Source of the DNA: Allonocardiopsis opalescens
Lineage (GTDB): Bacteria; Actinomycetota; Actinomycetes; Streptosporangiales; Streptosporangiaceae
Reading direction: 5' to 3'
Length of the DNA stretch: 64,000 nt
Assembly: GCF_003002095.1 (NCBI RefSeq)
Contig: NZ_PVZC01000001.1
Location: 1,054,001 to 1,118,000, forward strand
Made by a program: the position numbers and the translations under genes. Positions 9,918-18,362 of this stretch are shown piece by piece; positions within the stretch are counted from its first letter, which is position 1, and the number at the start of each line of letters is the position of its first letter. The notes under the pieces were generated by a model. That model saw only the letters and a program-made list of their open reading frames with translations. It made no database searches and was not told the origin of the DNA.

Positions 9918-10808
9918 ATGAAGCTAGTCAGATACCGGTACGGCGGACGCGAGGCCGTCGGCGTCCTGGACGCCGAGCGTGCGGTGGTGCGCGCGGTCGA
10001 CGGAGCCGGGGGGCAGGCGCCTGAACTCGTCGACCTCATCAGGGACTGGAGCGCGCTGCCGGCCGGCGGGCCGCCGACCGGAGCGGAGTTGCCGCTGGAC
10101 GAGCTCACCCTCCTGGCTCCGCTGCCGCGGCCGGCGCGCAACATCTTCTGCGTCGGCAAGAACTACCACGACCACTCCGAGGAGTTCGCCGGCAGCGGCT
10201 TCGACTCCTCCGACGGCAAGGGGGCGCCCGCCGTCCCGTCGCTGCCCATCTTCTTCACCAAGGTCGCCGGCAGCGTGATCGGCCCGGGCGATCCCATCGA
10301 GCCGCACACCGGGGTGACGGCCGCCCTCGACTACGAGGTCGAACTGGCCGTCATCATCGGCACCGGCGGGCGCGGGATCACCGAGGCCGACTCCTGGAAC
10401 CACATCTGGGGTTACACGATCGTCAACGACATCACGGCCCGCGACCTCCAGCGCGACCACAAGCAGTGGTTCCTCGGCAAGTCCCTGGACACCTTCTGCC
10501 CCATGGGCCCCTGGGCGGTCAGCGCCGACGAGGTCAAGGCCACGGAGCTGACCGTGGAGACCCACGTCAACGGCGAGCGGCGGCAGCACGCCAACACCCG
10601 CGACCTCATCTTCGGCATCCCCGAACTCATCGCCACCCTCTCGGCGGGGATCACCCTCGAACCCGGCGACATCATCGCCACCGGCACCCCGGCCGGCGTC
10701 GGGCTCGGCTTCGACCCGCCCCGCTTCCTCGGCAGCGGTGACGAGGTGTCGGTCTCGATCTCCGGGCTGGGCACGCTGAGCAATCCGGTCGGTCCGGCCA
10801 CGGGCTAG
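9918..10808 (+). CDS. Fumarylacetoacetate hydrolase (FAH) family protein, copy 1
   Basis: A 296-residue FAH-fold enzyme. Family members cleave acylpyruvates, decarboxylate oxaloacetate or hydrate 2-oxo-pentenoates with one Mg2+. The core is clear: NIFCVGKNYHDHSEE (residues 76-90) with the lid His, LDYEVELAVIIG (near residue 138) with the metal-binding E-x-E, NDITARDLQ (near residue 172), and GDIIATGTPAGVG near residue 255. ATG 9918 follows GGAAGGGCG; an upstream in-frame extension would enter the operator repeats. It leads the divergent locus. A 17-bp hairpin in the 146-bp gap that follows may lower expression of the transporter genes. The substrate is unknown. Confidence 0.9.
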   Translation: MKLVRYRYGGREAVGVLDAERAVVRAVDGAGGQAPELVDLIRDWSALPAGGPPTGAELPLDELTLLAPLPRPARNIFCVGKNYHDHSEEFAGSGFDSSDGKGAPAVPSLPIFFTKVAGSVIGPGDPIEPHTGVTAALDYEVELAVIIGTGGRGITEADSWNHIWGYTIVNDITARDLQRDHKQWFLGKSLDTFCPMGPWAVSADEVKATELTVETHVNGERRQHANTRDLIFGIPELIATLSAGITLEPGDIIATGTPAGVGLGFDPPRFLGSGDEVSVSISGLGTLSNPVGPATG

Positions 10809-10811
10809 CAG

Positions 10812-10850
10812 GGGCGGCCGCCGGCCCGACCCGCGGGCCGGCGGCCGCCC
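10812..10850 (+). terminator. Hairpin inside the FAH/ABC locus
   Basis: A perfect 17-bp stem (10812-10828 with 10834-10850) with a 5-nt loop, starting 3 bp after the first FAH stop codon. It could be a partial terminator, an attenuator or an mRNA-stability element. A further promoter before the ATPase gene would be needed if it terminates fully. Confidence 0.65.
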
Positions 10851-10954
10851 GGCGGTGCCCACCCGATCTCCATCAGCCGAATGAGGCGCATCCGGCCCCA
10901 AGACCCAGTCGGCCCCGCAGCGGCCGCCCTGACCAAGTGACCCGAGGAGGTCCC

Positions 10955-11797
10955 ATGCGCGACCCTGAACCAGCCGCTCCGAAGATACGCGTCGACGGAG
11001 TCGCGAAGTTCTTCGAGAAGGGCGGCGGAGGCGATGCCGGCCAGGTGCGCGCGCTCGACGGCGTCGACCTCGACATCGCACCCGGCGAGTTCCTGACCGT
11101 CATCGGGCCGAGCGGATGCGGCAAGACCACGCTGCTGCGGATCATCGCCTCGCTCACCGATCCCGATGCGGGCCGGGTCCTGGTCGACGGCAAGGCGGTC
11201 GACTCCCCGTCTCCCGAGCGGGCCATGGTCTTCCAGTCCTTCGGCCTCTTCCCATGGAAGACCGTCCTGGACAACGTGCGCTTCCCGCTGCGCGTCCGCA
11301 AGGCGCCGCTTTCCGAGGCCACCGAGACCGCGATGGAATTCCTGGGCAAGGTCGGGCTGGCCGACTTCGCCCACAGCCATCCGCACCAGCTCTCCGGCGG
11401 TATGCAGCAGCGGGTCGGCCTGGCCAGGGCGCTGGCCACCGACCCCGACATCCTGCTGATGGACGAGCCCTTCGGCGCCATCGACGCCCAGACGCGGGAG
11501 CTGATGCAGGAGGAGCTGATGCGGCTGTGGCAGGGCAGCGGCAAGACGGTCGTCTTCGTCACCCACGACCTGGACGAGGCCGTGCTCCTCGCCGACCGCG
11601 TGCTGCTGCTGTCGCGCTCCCCGGGTACCGTCCGCGCCCTCATCCCGGTCGACCTGCCCCGGCCGCGCTGGGACTACGACGTCCGCGCACTGCCCGGCTT
11701 CACCGATATCCGCGCCCGGCTGTGGTCCATGCTCCGCGACGACCTCGTCTTCGCCGAGTCCCACGGTCCGGGGCCGGCGACGGCGGGTGCCCGGTGA
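10955..11797 (+). CDS. ABC transporter ATP-binding protein, NitT/TauT (SsuB/TauB) type
   Basis: A 280-residue ATPase that would energise uptake at the membrane with the two permeases that follow. Walker A is GPSGCGKTT (near residue 50), the Q-loop is FQSFGLFPWKTVLDN (near residue 93), the signature is LSGGMQQRVGLARAL (near residue 147), and Walker B plus D-loop is LLMDEPFGAID (near residue 167). The switch His is VFVTHDLDEAV. The FPWKT Q-loop is typical of the nitrate/sulfonate/taurine family. ATG 10955 has GAGGAGG eight bases upstream. It overlaps the next gene by 4 bp (GTGA), implying translational coupling. Confidence 0.93.
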   Translation: MRDPEPAAPKIRVDGVAKFFEKGGGGDAGQVRALDGVDLDIAPGEFLTVIGPSGCGKTTLLRIIASLTDPDAGRVLVDGKAVDSPSPERAMVFQSFGLFPWKTVLDNVRFPLRVRKAPLSEATETAMEFLGKVGLADFAHSHPHQLSGGMQQRVGLARALATDPDILLMDEPFGAIDAQTRELMQEELMRLWQGSGKTVVFVTHDLDEAVLLADRVLLLSRSPGTVRALIPVDLPRPRWDYDVRALPGFTDIRARLWSMLRDDLVFAESHGPGPATAGAR

Positions 11798-12588
11798 GCG
11801 CCGCGGCGGCGGCCGCACCCGCGGTGCCGCGCGAGCGCCCGCGGTTGCGGGCGGCGCTGCAGCACGCCGCCTTCGCGCTGGCGCTGCTGGCCGCCTGGGA
11901 GATCGGCTCCCGGCTGCTCGGCAGCGCGCTGCTGCTGCCCCCGCCGGGCGCGGTGCTGGCCGCGATGGCCGAGCTGACCGCCAGCGGCGAGCTGGTGGTG
12001 GCACTGGGCCAGAGCCTGCTGCTGCTCGTGCTCGGCCTGGCCGCGGCCCTGGTGGTGGGCTTCGTCTTCGGAGTGCTGATCGGCCGCTCCCGTATCGCCT
12101 ACTGGACGCTGAGCCCCTACTTCAGCGCGCTCTTCGTCATCCCGACGGTGGCCCTGGTCCCGCTGGTGCTGGTCTGGTTCGGCTTCGGCATGGGCGGGCG
12201 CGTCATCATCGTGCTGCTGGCCGGCCTGGTGCCGGTGCTGCTCAGCGTCGCCGCCGGCGTCAGAGACGCCCCCGGTGAGCTGGTGGAGGTGGCCCGCTCC
12301 TTCGGGCTCCGCGGCGAGCTGCGCCTGCTCATCCAGGTGCGGCTGCGCGCCGCCGTCCCGCTGCTGATGAGCGGCATGCGGCTGGCAGTCGGACGCGCCG
12401 TCGTCGGCATGGCGGTCGCCGAGAGCTACCTGCGGCTGGGCGGTATCGGCGGCCTGATCCGCAACTACGGATCGTCGTTCCAGACCGAGTACGTCTTCGC
12501 GGCCATCCTGCCGCTCACCCTGCTCGGCATCGGGCTCTCCGCGCTGGTCGGCCTGGTCGAGCGCCGTTTCCAGCGGTGGCAGACATGA
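11794..12588 (+). CDS. ABC transporter permease, NitT/TauT type (1)
   Basis: A 264-residue inner-membrane permease of the BPD_transp_1 family with about six membrane segments. The cytoplasmic EAA-like loop ELVEVARSFGLRGELRLLIQVRL (about residues 168-190) contacts the ATPase. The SALFVIPTVALVPLVLVWFGFG stretch is typical of SsuC/TauC proteins. It starts at GTG 11794, overlapping the ATPase stop by 4 bp, and ends in a 4-bp ATGA overlap with the second permease. Two distinct permeases in one NitT/TauT set suggest a heterodimeric channel, whereas the family often uses a homodimer. Confidence 0.9.
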   Translation: MSAAAAAAPAVPRERPRLRAALQHAAFALALLAAWEIGSRLLGSALLLPPPGAVLAAMAELTASGELVVALGQSLLLLVLGLAAALVVGFVFGVLIGRSRIAYWTLSPYFSALFVIPTVALVPLVLVWFGFGMGGRVIIVLLAGLVPVLLSVAAGVRDAPGELVEVARSFGLRGELRLLIQVRLRAAVPLLMSGMRLAVGRAVVGMAVAESYLRLGGIGGLIRNYGSSFQTEYVFAAILPLTLLGIGLSALVGLVERRFQRWQT

Positions 12589-13373
12589 GCGCGGCCCCGG
12601 TGCGGAGAATCGCGCGCATCGTGGCGCGGCCCACCCTGTGGCTGCCGCTGCTGAGCCTGCTGGTCTTCCTGGCCGTCTGGGAGGCGGTCGGACGCAGCGT
12701 CGACCCGCTGCTGTTCGCCCCGCCCTCGCGGATGGCGGGCGAGCTGCCCGAACTGCTGAGCTCCGGCGAACTCGCCGCCGCCACAGGGGTCACCCTCCAG
12801 GCCCTCGTCGTCGGCTACCTGCTGGCGGCCGTCAGCGGGGTACTGCTGGGCATCGCCATAGGACAGTGGGACACGCTGGGCAGGCTGCTCGGTCCGTACC
12901 TGTTCGGGCTGTTCTCCACTCCGCGCGTCGTGCTGGTCCCCCTCGTCATCCTCTGGTTCGGCATCGGCTACGGCGGCCGGCTCTTCCTGGTCTTCCTGTG
13001 GTCGATGATCGCCATCGCCACCACGACCGCCGACGGTATCCGCAACGCCCGACCGGACCTGGTGGAGGTGGCCCGCTCCTACGGAGCCGGCCGCGCGCAG
13101 ACCATCCTGCACGTGCTGCTGCCCGGGTCCATCCCCTTCGTGCTCTCCGGCCTGCGCATCGGCGCGGAGCGCGCCGTGGTCGGCGTGGTCATCGGCGAGA
13201 TGTTCCTGGAGATCACCGGCCTCGGCGGCCTGCTCCAGGACAGCGCGCAGAGCCTTGAGACCGCCCGGATGCTGTGGGCGGTGGTCGTGATCGCCGTCAT
13301 CGGCACAGTGCTCATCACCGGACTGGACGCTCTCGAACGGCGCCTGTCGTCGTGGAAGGCGGAACCCACGTGA
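12585..13373 (+). CDS. ABC transporter permease, NitT/TauT type (2)
   Basis: A 262-residue partner permease of the same family as the preceding gene, with about six membrane segments. The EAA-like loop DLVEVARSYGAGRAQTILHVLLP lies at about residues 155-177, and FGLFSTPRVVLVPLVILWFGIG parallels the first permease. It starts at ATG 12585 in a 4-bp overlap. The two permeases are paralogues, probably from an old tandem duplication. The dipeptidase gene starts 46 bp downstream with its own good ribosome site. Confidence 0.9.
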   Translation: MSAAPVRRIARIVARPTLWLPLLSLLVFLAVWEAVGRSVDPLLFAPPSRMAGELPELLSSGELAAATGVTLQALVVGYLLAAVSGVLLGIAIGQWDTLGRLLGPYLFGLFSTPRVVLVPLVILWFGIGYGGRLFLVFLWSMIAIATTTADGIRNARPDLVEVARSYGAGRAQTILHVLLPGSIPFVLSGLRIGAERAVVGVVIGEMFLEITGLGGLLQDSAQSLETARMLWAVVVIAVIGTVLITGLDALERRLSSWKAEPT

Positions 13374-13419
13374 CCGGCCCGCGTCCCGGGACGGTGCCAT
13401 CGGAACAGGAGAGGACCCT

Positions 13420-14463
13420 ATGACCACCACACAGCAGGTCGACGACCCGGCGGCCCTGCACCGCGACAGCCTCGTCGTAGAAGCGCACCGCGACTGCTAC
13501 GAGCAGATCCACTGGTCCAATATGGGCGAGGAGAACCCCGTCCGCGACCGGCTGCTGCCCCGGCTCAGCGCCGGCGGCGTCGACCTGGTGGTCTACGCGG
13601 TCGGTGGCGACACGATCGCCCACTCCAACGGCCGCGACAAGAAGCTACTGGCGACGATCGAGAACATCGAAGGGCTGAACGCCGCCTGCGCGGATCCCGG
13701 CACGCGCACCGGGATCGTCACCCGCTCCGCCGAGCTGCCCGGCGCGCCCGACGGCATCCCCCGCTTCCTGCTGCACCTGGAGGGCGGCAGTCCGCTGGAG
13801 GGCAGCCTCGCCGCGCTCGACGCCCTCTTCCGGCTCGGGGTCCGCTCCATGCAGCCCACCTGGAACGTCCGCAATGAGCTCGGCGACGGAGTGCACGAGC
13901 GCGACAGCGGCGGCGGGCTCACCCGCTTCGGGGTCGACGCGGTCCGCCGCATGGAGCGGCTCGGCATGATGGTCGACCTCTCGCACATCTCCGAGTCCGG
14001 CTTCTGGCACACCCTGCGCGTCACCGAGGGCCCGGTCGTGGTGACGCACGCCAACGCACGCGCCGTCTTCGAGCACCCGCGCAACCTCAGCGACGAGCAG
14101 GTGCGCGCCCTGGCCGAGCGCGGCGGCGTCGTCGGTGTCCACACCCTGCCCATCTACGTGGGCGGCGAGCCGCCCAAGCTGAGCGGGCTGATCGACCACG
14201 TCGTCCACTTCGTGGAGCTGGTCGGTGTGGAGCATGTCGGCTTCGGCGGCGACTTCGTCGCCTGCGACGGGCCGCGCCCCGGCCGGGAGGCGCTGTTCCA
14301 CGATCCCCGCAAGGCGCCGCCCGTGCTCGACGAACTGGTCGAGGCCGACCAGATGGCGAACTTCACCGCCGCGCTGGCGCAGCGCGGCTTCACCGCCGCC
14401 GAGATCCGCGCCCTGATCGGCGGGAACTTCCTGCGCGTACTGCGCGCGGTGCTGCCCGAGTGA
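13420..14463 (+). CDS. Membrane dipeptidase, peptidase family M19
   Basis: A 347-residue renal-dipeptidase-like amidohydrolase with a binuclear zinc TIM barrel. Family members split dipeptides, including L,D types, and some act on other amides. Expected metal ligands are visible: H-x-D in VEAHRDCYE (residues 21-29), Glu in LHLEGGSP (near residue 113), His in MVDLSHIS (near residue 187), His in VVTHANAR (near residue 208), and Asp in GFGGDFVACDG. The first motif reads HRD where most relatives have HND or HxD with a small residue. No signal peptide is visible, so it is cytoplasmic. Its place between transporter and FAH genes suggests it opens an amide bond in the imported compound. Confidence 0.88.
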   Translation: MTTTQQVDDPAALHRDSLVVEAHRDCYEQIHWSNMGEENPVRDRLLPRLSAGGVDLVVYAVGGDTIAHSNGRDKKLLATIENIEGLNAACADPGTRTGIVTRSAELPGAPDGIPRFLLHLEGGSPLEGSLAALDALFRLGVRSMQPTWNVRNELGDGVHERDSGGGLTRFGVDAVRRMERLGMMVDLSHISESGFWHTLRVTEGPVVVTHANARAVFEHPRNLSDEQVRALAERGGVVGVHTLPIYVGGEPPKLSGLIDHVVHFVELVGVEHVGFGGDFVACDGPRPGREALFHDPRKAPPVLDELVEADQMANFTAALAQRGFTAAEIRALIGGNFLRVLRAVLPE

Positions 14464-14503
14464 ACGCACGCGGATCGTCAAGGACCGGACCAGGGGAGGA
14501 ACG

Positions 14504-15310
14504 ATGAGGATCTGCCGCTACACCACCGCGCCCGACACGGGCGAGCCTGCCGAACCGGGCGCCTGGGGAATCGTCCACGAGGACGCCGTCTGGGAACTGA
14601 CCGGATCGCCCTACGGCGCCTTCGGACGTGGCGAGCGGGTCGGCGCCCTCAGCGAGCTGAGGCTGCTCGCGCCGTGCGAGCCGACCAAAGTGGTGTGCGC
14701 GGGGCGCAACTACCGCTCACTGCTCGCCGAGCAGGGCCGCGAGCTGCCGAGCGAGCCCTTCCTCTTCCTCAAGACCCCGAATGCGGTGGTGGGCCCGGGG
14801 GCGGCCGTGTGGTACCCGTCCGGCGTCCAGGACCTCGCCCACGAGGGCGAGCTGGCGGTGGTCGTCGGCCGCACCGCCCGCCGGCTGGCGCCCGCCGATG
14901 CCGCCGACCACATCCTCGGATACACCTGCGCCAACGACATCACGGTCCGCGACTGGCAGCACCCCAGTGCGCAGTGGTGGCGGGCGAAGAGCGCCGACAC
15001 GCACTGCCCGGTCGGCCCCTGGCTGGAGACGGAGCCGGCCGGACTGGACGACCTGCGCGTCCGGACCACCGTCAACGGCGAGGTCCGCCAGGACGGCCGG
15101 ACCGGCGATCTGCTGTTCGGTATCGGCGAGCTGCTCGCCCACGTGTCGGCCCACCTCACCCTGCTGCCCGGCGACGTCGTGCTGACGGGCACCCCGGCCG
15201 GCATCCGGCCGGTGCGGCCGGGCGATGTCATGGCGGTCGAGGTAGAGGGCATCGGCACGCTGAGCAACCCCGTGCGCGCCTGGCCGGAGCCGGCCGCGAG
15301 GCCGCGGTGA
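14504..15310 (+). CDS. Fumarylacetoacetate hydrolase (FAH) family protein, copy 2
   Basis: A 268-residue FAH-fold enzyme, distinct from copy 1 in the same locus. Motifs: KVVCAGRNYRSLLAE (near residue 63), the metal-binding E-x-E in AHEGELAVVVG (near residue 110), ANDITVRDWQ (near residue 144), GDVVLTGTPAG (near residue 224), and a terminal EGIGTLSNPV. It resembles 2-hydroxyhepta-2,4-diene-1,7-dioate isomerase-type annotations, but family names are unreliable for substrate. ATG 14504 follows GGGGAGGAACG. It overlaps the substrate-binding protein gene by 4 bp. Two FAH paralogues in one locus suggest successive steps such as a hydratase and a hydrolase. Confidence 0.9.
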   Translation: MRICRYTTAPDTGEPAEPGAWGIVHEDAVWELTGSPYGAFGRGERVGALSELRLLAPCEPTKVVCAGRNYRSLLAEQGRELPSEPFLFLKTPNAVVGPGAAVWYPSGVQDLAHEGELAVVVGRTARRLAPADAADHILGYTCANDITVRDWQHPSAQWWRAKSADTHCPVGPWLETEPAGLDDLRVRTTVNGEVRQDGRTGDLLFGIGELLAHVSAHLTLLPGDVVLTGTPAGIRPVRPGDVMAVEVEGIGTLSNPVRAWPEPAARPR

Positions 15311-16356
15311 GGGCCGGGCGGCGGACCCCGGCGGCGCTGCTGGCGCTCGCTCTGCTCGCCGGCGGCTGCGCCGAGCAGCAGGGGCCGCCCGCGGTGCTGG
15401 CCGAGCCGATCGGCGAGGCCCGCTTCGACCTGTCGGGCGTCAGCGTCCGGATCGGGACCGCCCAAGAGCAGGCGCTGGGGACCAGCACCAGCTACCTGAT
15501 CGAGATTCTGGAGGGCTGGGGCGCGGAGGTCGAGCTGATCACCCTGACCAACCTCTCGGGCCTGGAGGCGATGGTCGCCGGCCAGATCGATGTGGCGGCC
15601 CGCAGCTCTGATGAGCTGGTGACCGGCACCGCGCGCGGAATGTCGGTGCGGGCTATCGGCGAGCCGGTGTCGGCCATGCACTACGCGCTGGTGGCCGCCG
15701 ACGGCATCGGCAGTGTGGCGGAGCTGAGCGGGGCGCGCGTCGCCGTCAGCGGGCCCGGGGGTTTCGACACCTTCCTGCTCCGCCACCTCCTCACCGAACA
15801 GGGTATGGATCCCGACACTGATGTGCGGCTGATGCCCATCGGCGGGAGCACCGAGCGGACCGCCACCCTGATCGCCGGCCAGGCCGACGCCTCCATCGTC
15901 TTCGCCGACAACTGGATCGCGCTCGAACAGCGCGGTGCGGACCTCCAGTTGGTCGGCTACGCCGCCGACCTGGTGCCCGGCCTGTCCTCGCGCACCTACT
16001 ACGCCGAGAGTTCCTATCTGGACGCCAATCCCGAGGTGGCCGACGCGATAGCCTGCGCCAATCTGGAGGCCAACCAGGCGATCGGCGCGGGGCGGGACGC
16101 CTTCATCCGGTTCACCCTGGACAACGTCCAGGGCACCAGTGAGAACGATGTCGCGCGCTTCTACGACCTGGCCGCCGAACTCGACATGTACCCGACCGAC
16201 CCCGAGCAGGTGCTCGTCCCCGACGGCTATGCGAGCCTCGCCGAGCTGATGGCCAGCACCGGCGCTGTGGAGCAGCCGGTGTCCGCCGACGACTTCGTCG
16301 ACCGGGGTCCGCTGGAGCGGGCGGCGGCAGCGGGCTGCGGGCAGGACGGCGACTGA
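15307..16356 (+). CDS. ABC substrate-binding lipoprotein, SsuA/THI5-like
   Basis: A 349-residue solute receptor for the transporter encoded upstream. The signal sequence ends in the lipobox LLAGGC (Cys near residue 20), so the mature protein is membrane-anchored outside the cell. The body has NMT1/SsuA-type features: VRIGTAQEQALG, LEAMVAGQIDVAARSSDEL and the hinge ELSGARVAVSGPGGFDTFLL near residue 140. The GTG at 15307 overlaps the preceding stop (GTGA). This makes it the last gene of the locus, an unusual place for the receptor, which is often encoded first. The ligand is unknown; SsuA/THI5-like receptors take sulfonates, nitrate, pyrimidines and aromatic acids. Confidence 0.9.
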   Translation: MRAGRRTPAALLALALLAGGCAEQQGPPAVLAEPIGEARFDLSGVSVRIGTAQEQALGTSTSYLIEILEGWGAEVELITLTNLSGLEAMVAGQIDVAARSSDELVTGTARGMSVRAIGEPVSAMHYALVAADGIGSVAELSGARVAVSGPGGFDTFLLRHLLTEQGMDPDTDVRLMPIGGSTERTATLIAGQADASIVFADNWIALEQRGADLQLVGYAADLVPGLSSRTYYAESSYLDANPEVADAIACANLEANQAIGAGRDAFIRFTLDNVQGTSENDVARFYDLAAELDMYPTDPEQVLVPDGYASLAELMASTGAVEQPVSADDFVDRGPLERAAAAGCGQDGD

Positions 16357-16365
16357 GCCCTTGGC

Positions 16366-17241
16366 CTACTCCTTCAGGCGCCCCACGCCCCCGAAGTGCC
16401 ACCGCGTCGCCCTCTCCAGGTCGGCGCCGGGGTCGGGCCGCCACCAGGGCAGGTGGACGGCACCGGGCGGCAGGAGTTCGAAGCCCTCGAAGAAGGACTC
16501 GATCCGCTCGGGGTCGCGGAGGTGGACCGAGGCGGTGGCCTTGCGGTAGGCGTCGGTCATCGTGCCGACGGCCCTGCCGCCGGCGCTGCGGGTGCCGTGG
16601 GCGATGACGAGGTGGCTGCCGGGCGCCATGGCCGCGCGGAAGCGGCGCACGATCGACGCGGGGTCCTCGTCGTCGGAGACGAAGTGCAGGATCGCGCAGA
16701 ACAGCACCGCGACAGGGCGGTCGAAGTCGATCAGGCGCAGCGCGCGGATCTGGCCGAGGATGTCGTCGGGCTCGCGGGCATCGGCCTGGATGACGGTGGT
16801 GCTCCGCTCGTCGACGAGCAGGGCGCGGGCGTGGGTGAGCACCACGGGGTCGTTGTCGACGTAGACGACGCGGCTGCCGGGGCGGATCGCCTGCGCGATC
16901 TCGTGGACGTTGCCCTCGGTGGGCAGGCCGGTGCCGATGTCGATGAACTGGTCGATGCCCGAGCGGGCCAGCACGCGGACCGCGCGGCGCAGGAAGGCGC
17001 GGTTCTCCTGCGCGGTCTGGAACAGTTCCGGAACGTCGCGCAGTATCTTCTCGGCGGCATCGCGGTCCACCTGGAAATGATCTTTACCGCCGAGGTAGTA
17101 GTCGTACATTCGCGCCGGACTCGGCCGGGTCAGATCGACGGGCGGCGGATTCCAGCGCGGTCTGTCGTCGCCGATGCCGCACCCCCGATCGCCCGTGCGC
17201 GCCGCGGACGGAGCCGTTCCGGCGCGGCCGAGTCCGATCAT
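16366..17241 (-). CDS. SAM-dependent methyltransferase, DUF574 (Methyltransf_19) family
   Basis: A 291-residue protein of the actinomycete-expanded DUF574 family. The typical opening PSPARMYDYYLGGKDHF (near residue 41) is present, followed by NRAFLRRAVR. The SAM-binding core is QFIDIGTGLPTEGNVHEIAQ (near residue 97), with the acidic second-strand motif VVYVDNDPVVL. Members occur in many paralogues per genome and their substrates are mostly unknown. The start ATG 17241 was taken because the 36-residue leader is common in the family; an internal start is possible. The convergent SBP gene ends only 9 bp away, with no terminator between. Confidence 0.92.
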   Translation of the reverse strand: MIGLGRAGTAPSAARTGDRGCGIGDDRPRWNPPPVDLTRPSPARMYDYYLGGKDHFQVDRDAAEKILRDVPELFQTAQENRAFLRRAVRVLARSGIDQFIDIGTGLPTEGNVHEIAQAIRPGSRVVYVDNDPVVLTHARALLVDERSTTVIQADAREPDDILGQIRALRLIDFDRPVAVLFCAILHFVSDDEDPASIVRRFRAAMAPGSHLVIAHGTRSAGGRAVGTMTDAYRKATASVHLRDPERIESFFEGFELLPPGAVHLPWWRPDPGADLERATRWHFGGVGRLKE

Positions 17242-17369
17242 AGTGCGGAGTCGGGCGGGCGTTCGCGTGAATGTGAGGGTGCGTCCGATTCGCCCTCATG
17301 AATGCCGTTCCAGGTATAGCGTTCCGCGTAGGCCGGAGCAGTTTCCGCGACGCGTAGAAAGGCCGTGCC

Positions 17370-18362
17370 ATGGGATTCGGAGTCCTGTTCACCCAGGGGA
17401 CCATTTCCGGTGATCCGCACCTGGTCGGCCAGGAGATCCTGGAGCAGGCCGCCGCGGCCGACCGCCTGGGCTTCGACGCGGCGCTGACCACCGAGCACAA
17501 GTACTCGCCCGAGTACTTCGGCTCGCCGCTGCACCTCGCCTACGCGATCGCGGCCCGCACCGAGCGGGTGCGGGTCGGCACCAGCATCGCCATCGCCCCG
17601 CTGTACAACCCGGTCGAACTCGCCCAGGACGCCGCCATGCTCGACCAGCTGTCCGGCGGCCGCCTCTTCCTCGGCCTGGGCGCCGGCTACCTGGAGGAGG
17701 ACTTCACCACCGTCGGCGTCCCCTTCGCCGAGCGGGCCGGGCGGATGGACGAGGGCGTGCGGGTGATCCGCGAGGCGTGGACCCGCGAGCGCTTCTCCTT
17801 CCGGGGCGAGCACTACTCGTTCACCGACGTCTCGGTGATCCCCAAGCCCAGGCGGCCCGGCACTGCCATCCACCTCGGCGCCTGGACCCCGGGCGGGCTG
17901 CGCCGCGCGGCCCGGCTCGGCGACGGCTGGATCAGCAACGCGCTGATGTCGGCCGACACCATGGCGGGCATGGCGGCCGCCTACCGGGCCGAGGCGCGGC
18001 GCCTGGGCCGCCCCTCCCGCGTCACCGCGGTCCGCTTCTGCTGGCCGTGCCGCAGCCGCGAGCAGGGCGTCCGCGACTTCGGCGAGACCGCGCTGGCCAT
18101 GATCCGCACCCTGTGGGAGTACGGCGCGATCGGCGACATGCCCGGGGTATCCTCGGCCGCCGACATCACCCTGGAGGACGCCGTCCGCGACCGCATGCTG
18201 TTCGGCACCCCCGACGAGATCGCCGCCTCGGTCGAGGGCTTCCGGGCCAAGGCCGGGGTGGACGACTTCCTGCTGATCTTCCGGCACCCCACCGGGCCCG
18301 CGCTCAAACCGGTCCTGGACGCGATGGAGCTGTTCGCCGCCGAGATCGCGGGCCGCGCCTAG
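17370..18362 (+). CDS. LLM class flavin-dependent oxidoreductase
   Basis: A 330-residue luciferase-like TIM barrel that would use reduced FMN or F420. Family segments: LGFDAALTTEHKYSPEYFGSP near residue 35, TERVRVGTSIAIAPLYNPVELAQDAAMLDQLSGGR (read in parts) near residue 70, LGLGAGYLEEDF near residue 107, and FGTPDEIAASVEGF near residue 275. ATG 17370 begins the conserved first strand. The stop overlaps the next start by one base (TAGTG), so it is coupled to the Gfo/Idh/MocA gene. The pair is likely a small catabolic or detoxifying unit; no substrate can be named. Confidence 0.88.
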   Translation: MGFGVLFTQGTISGDPHLVGQEILEQAAAADRLGFDAALTTEHKYSPEYFGSPLHLAYAIAARTERVRVGTSIAIAPLYNPVELAQDAAMLDQLSGGRLFLGLGAGYLEEDFTTVGVPFAERAGRMDEGVRVIREAWTRERFSFRGEHYSFTDVSVIPKPRRPGTAIHLGAWTPGGLRRAARLGDGWISNALMSADTMAGMAAAYRAEARRLGRPSRVTAVRFCWPCRSREQGVRDFGETALAMIRTLWEYGAIGDMPGVSSAADITLEDAVRDRMLFGTPDEIAASVEGFRAKAGVDDFLLIFRHPTGPALKPVLDAMELFAAEIAGRA

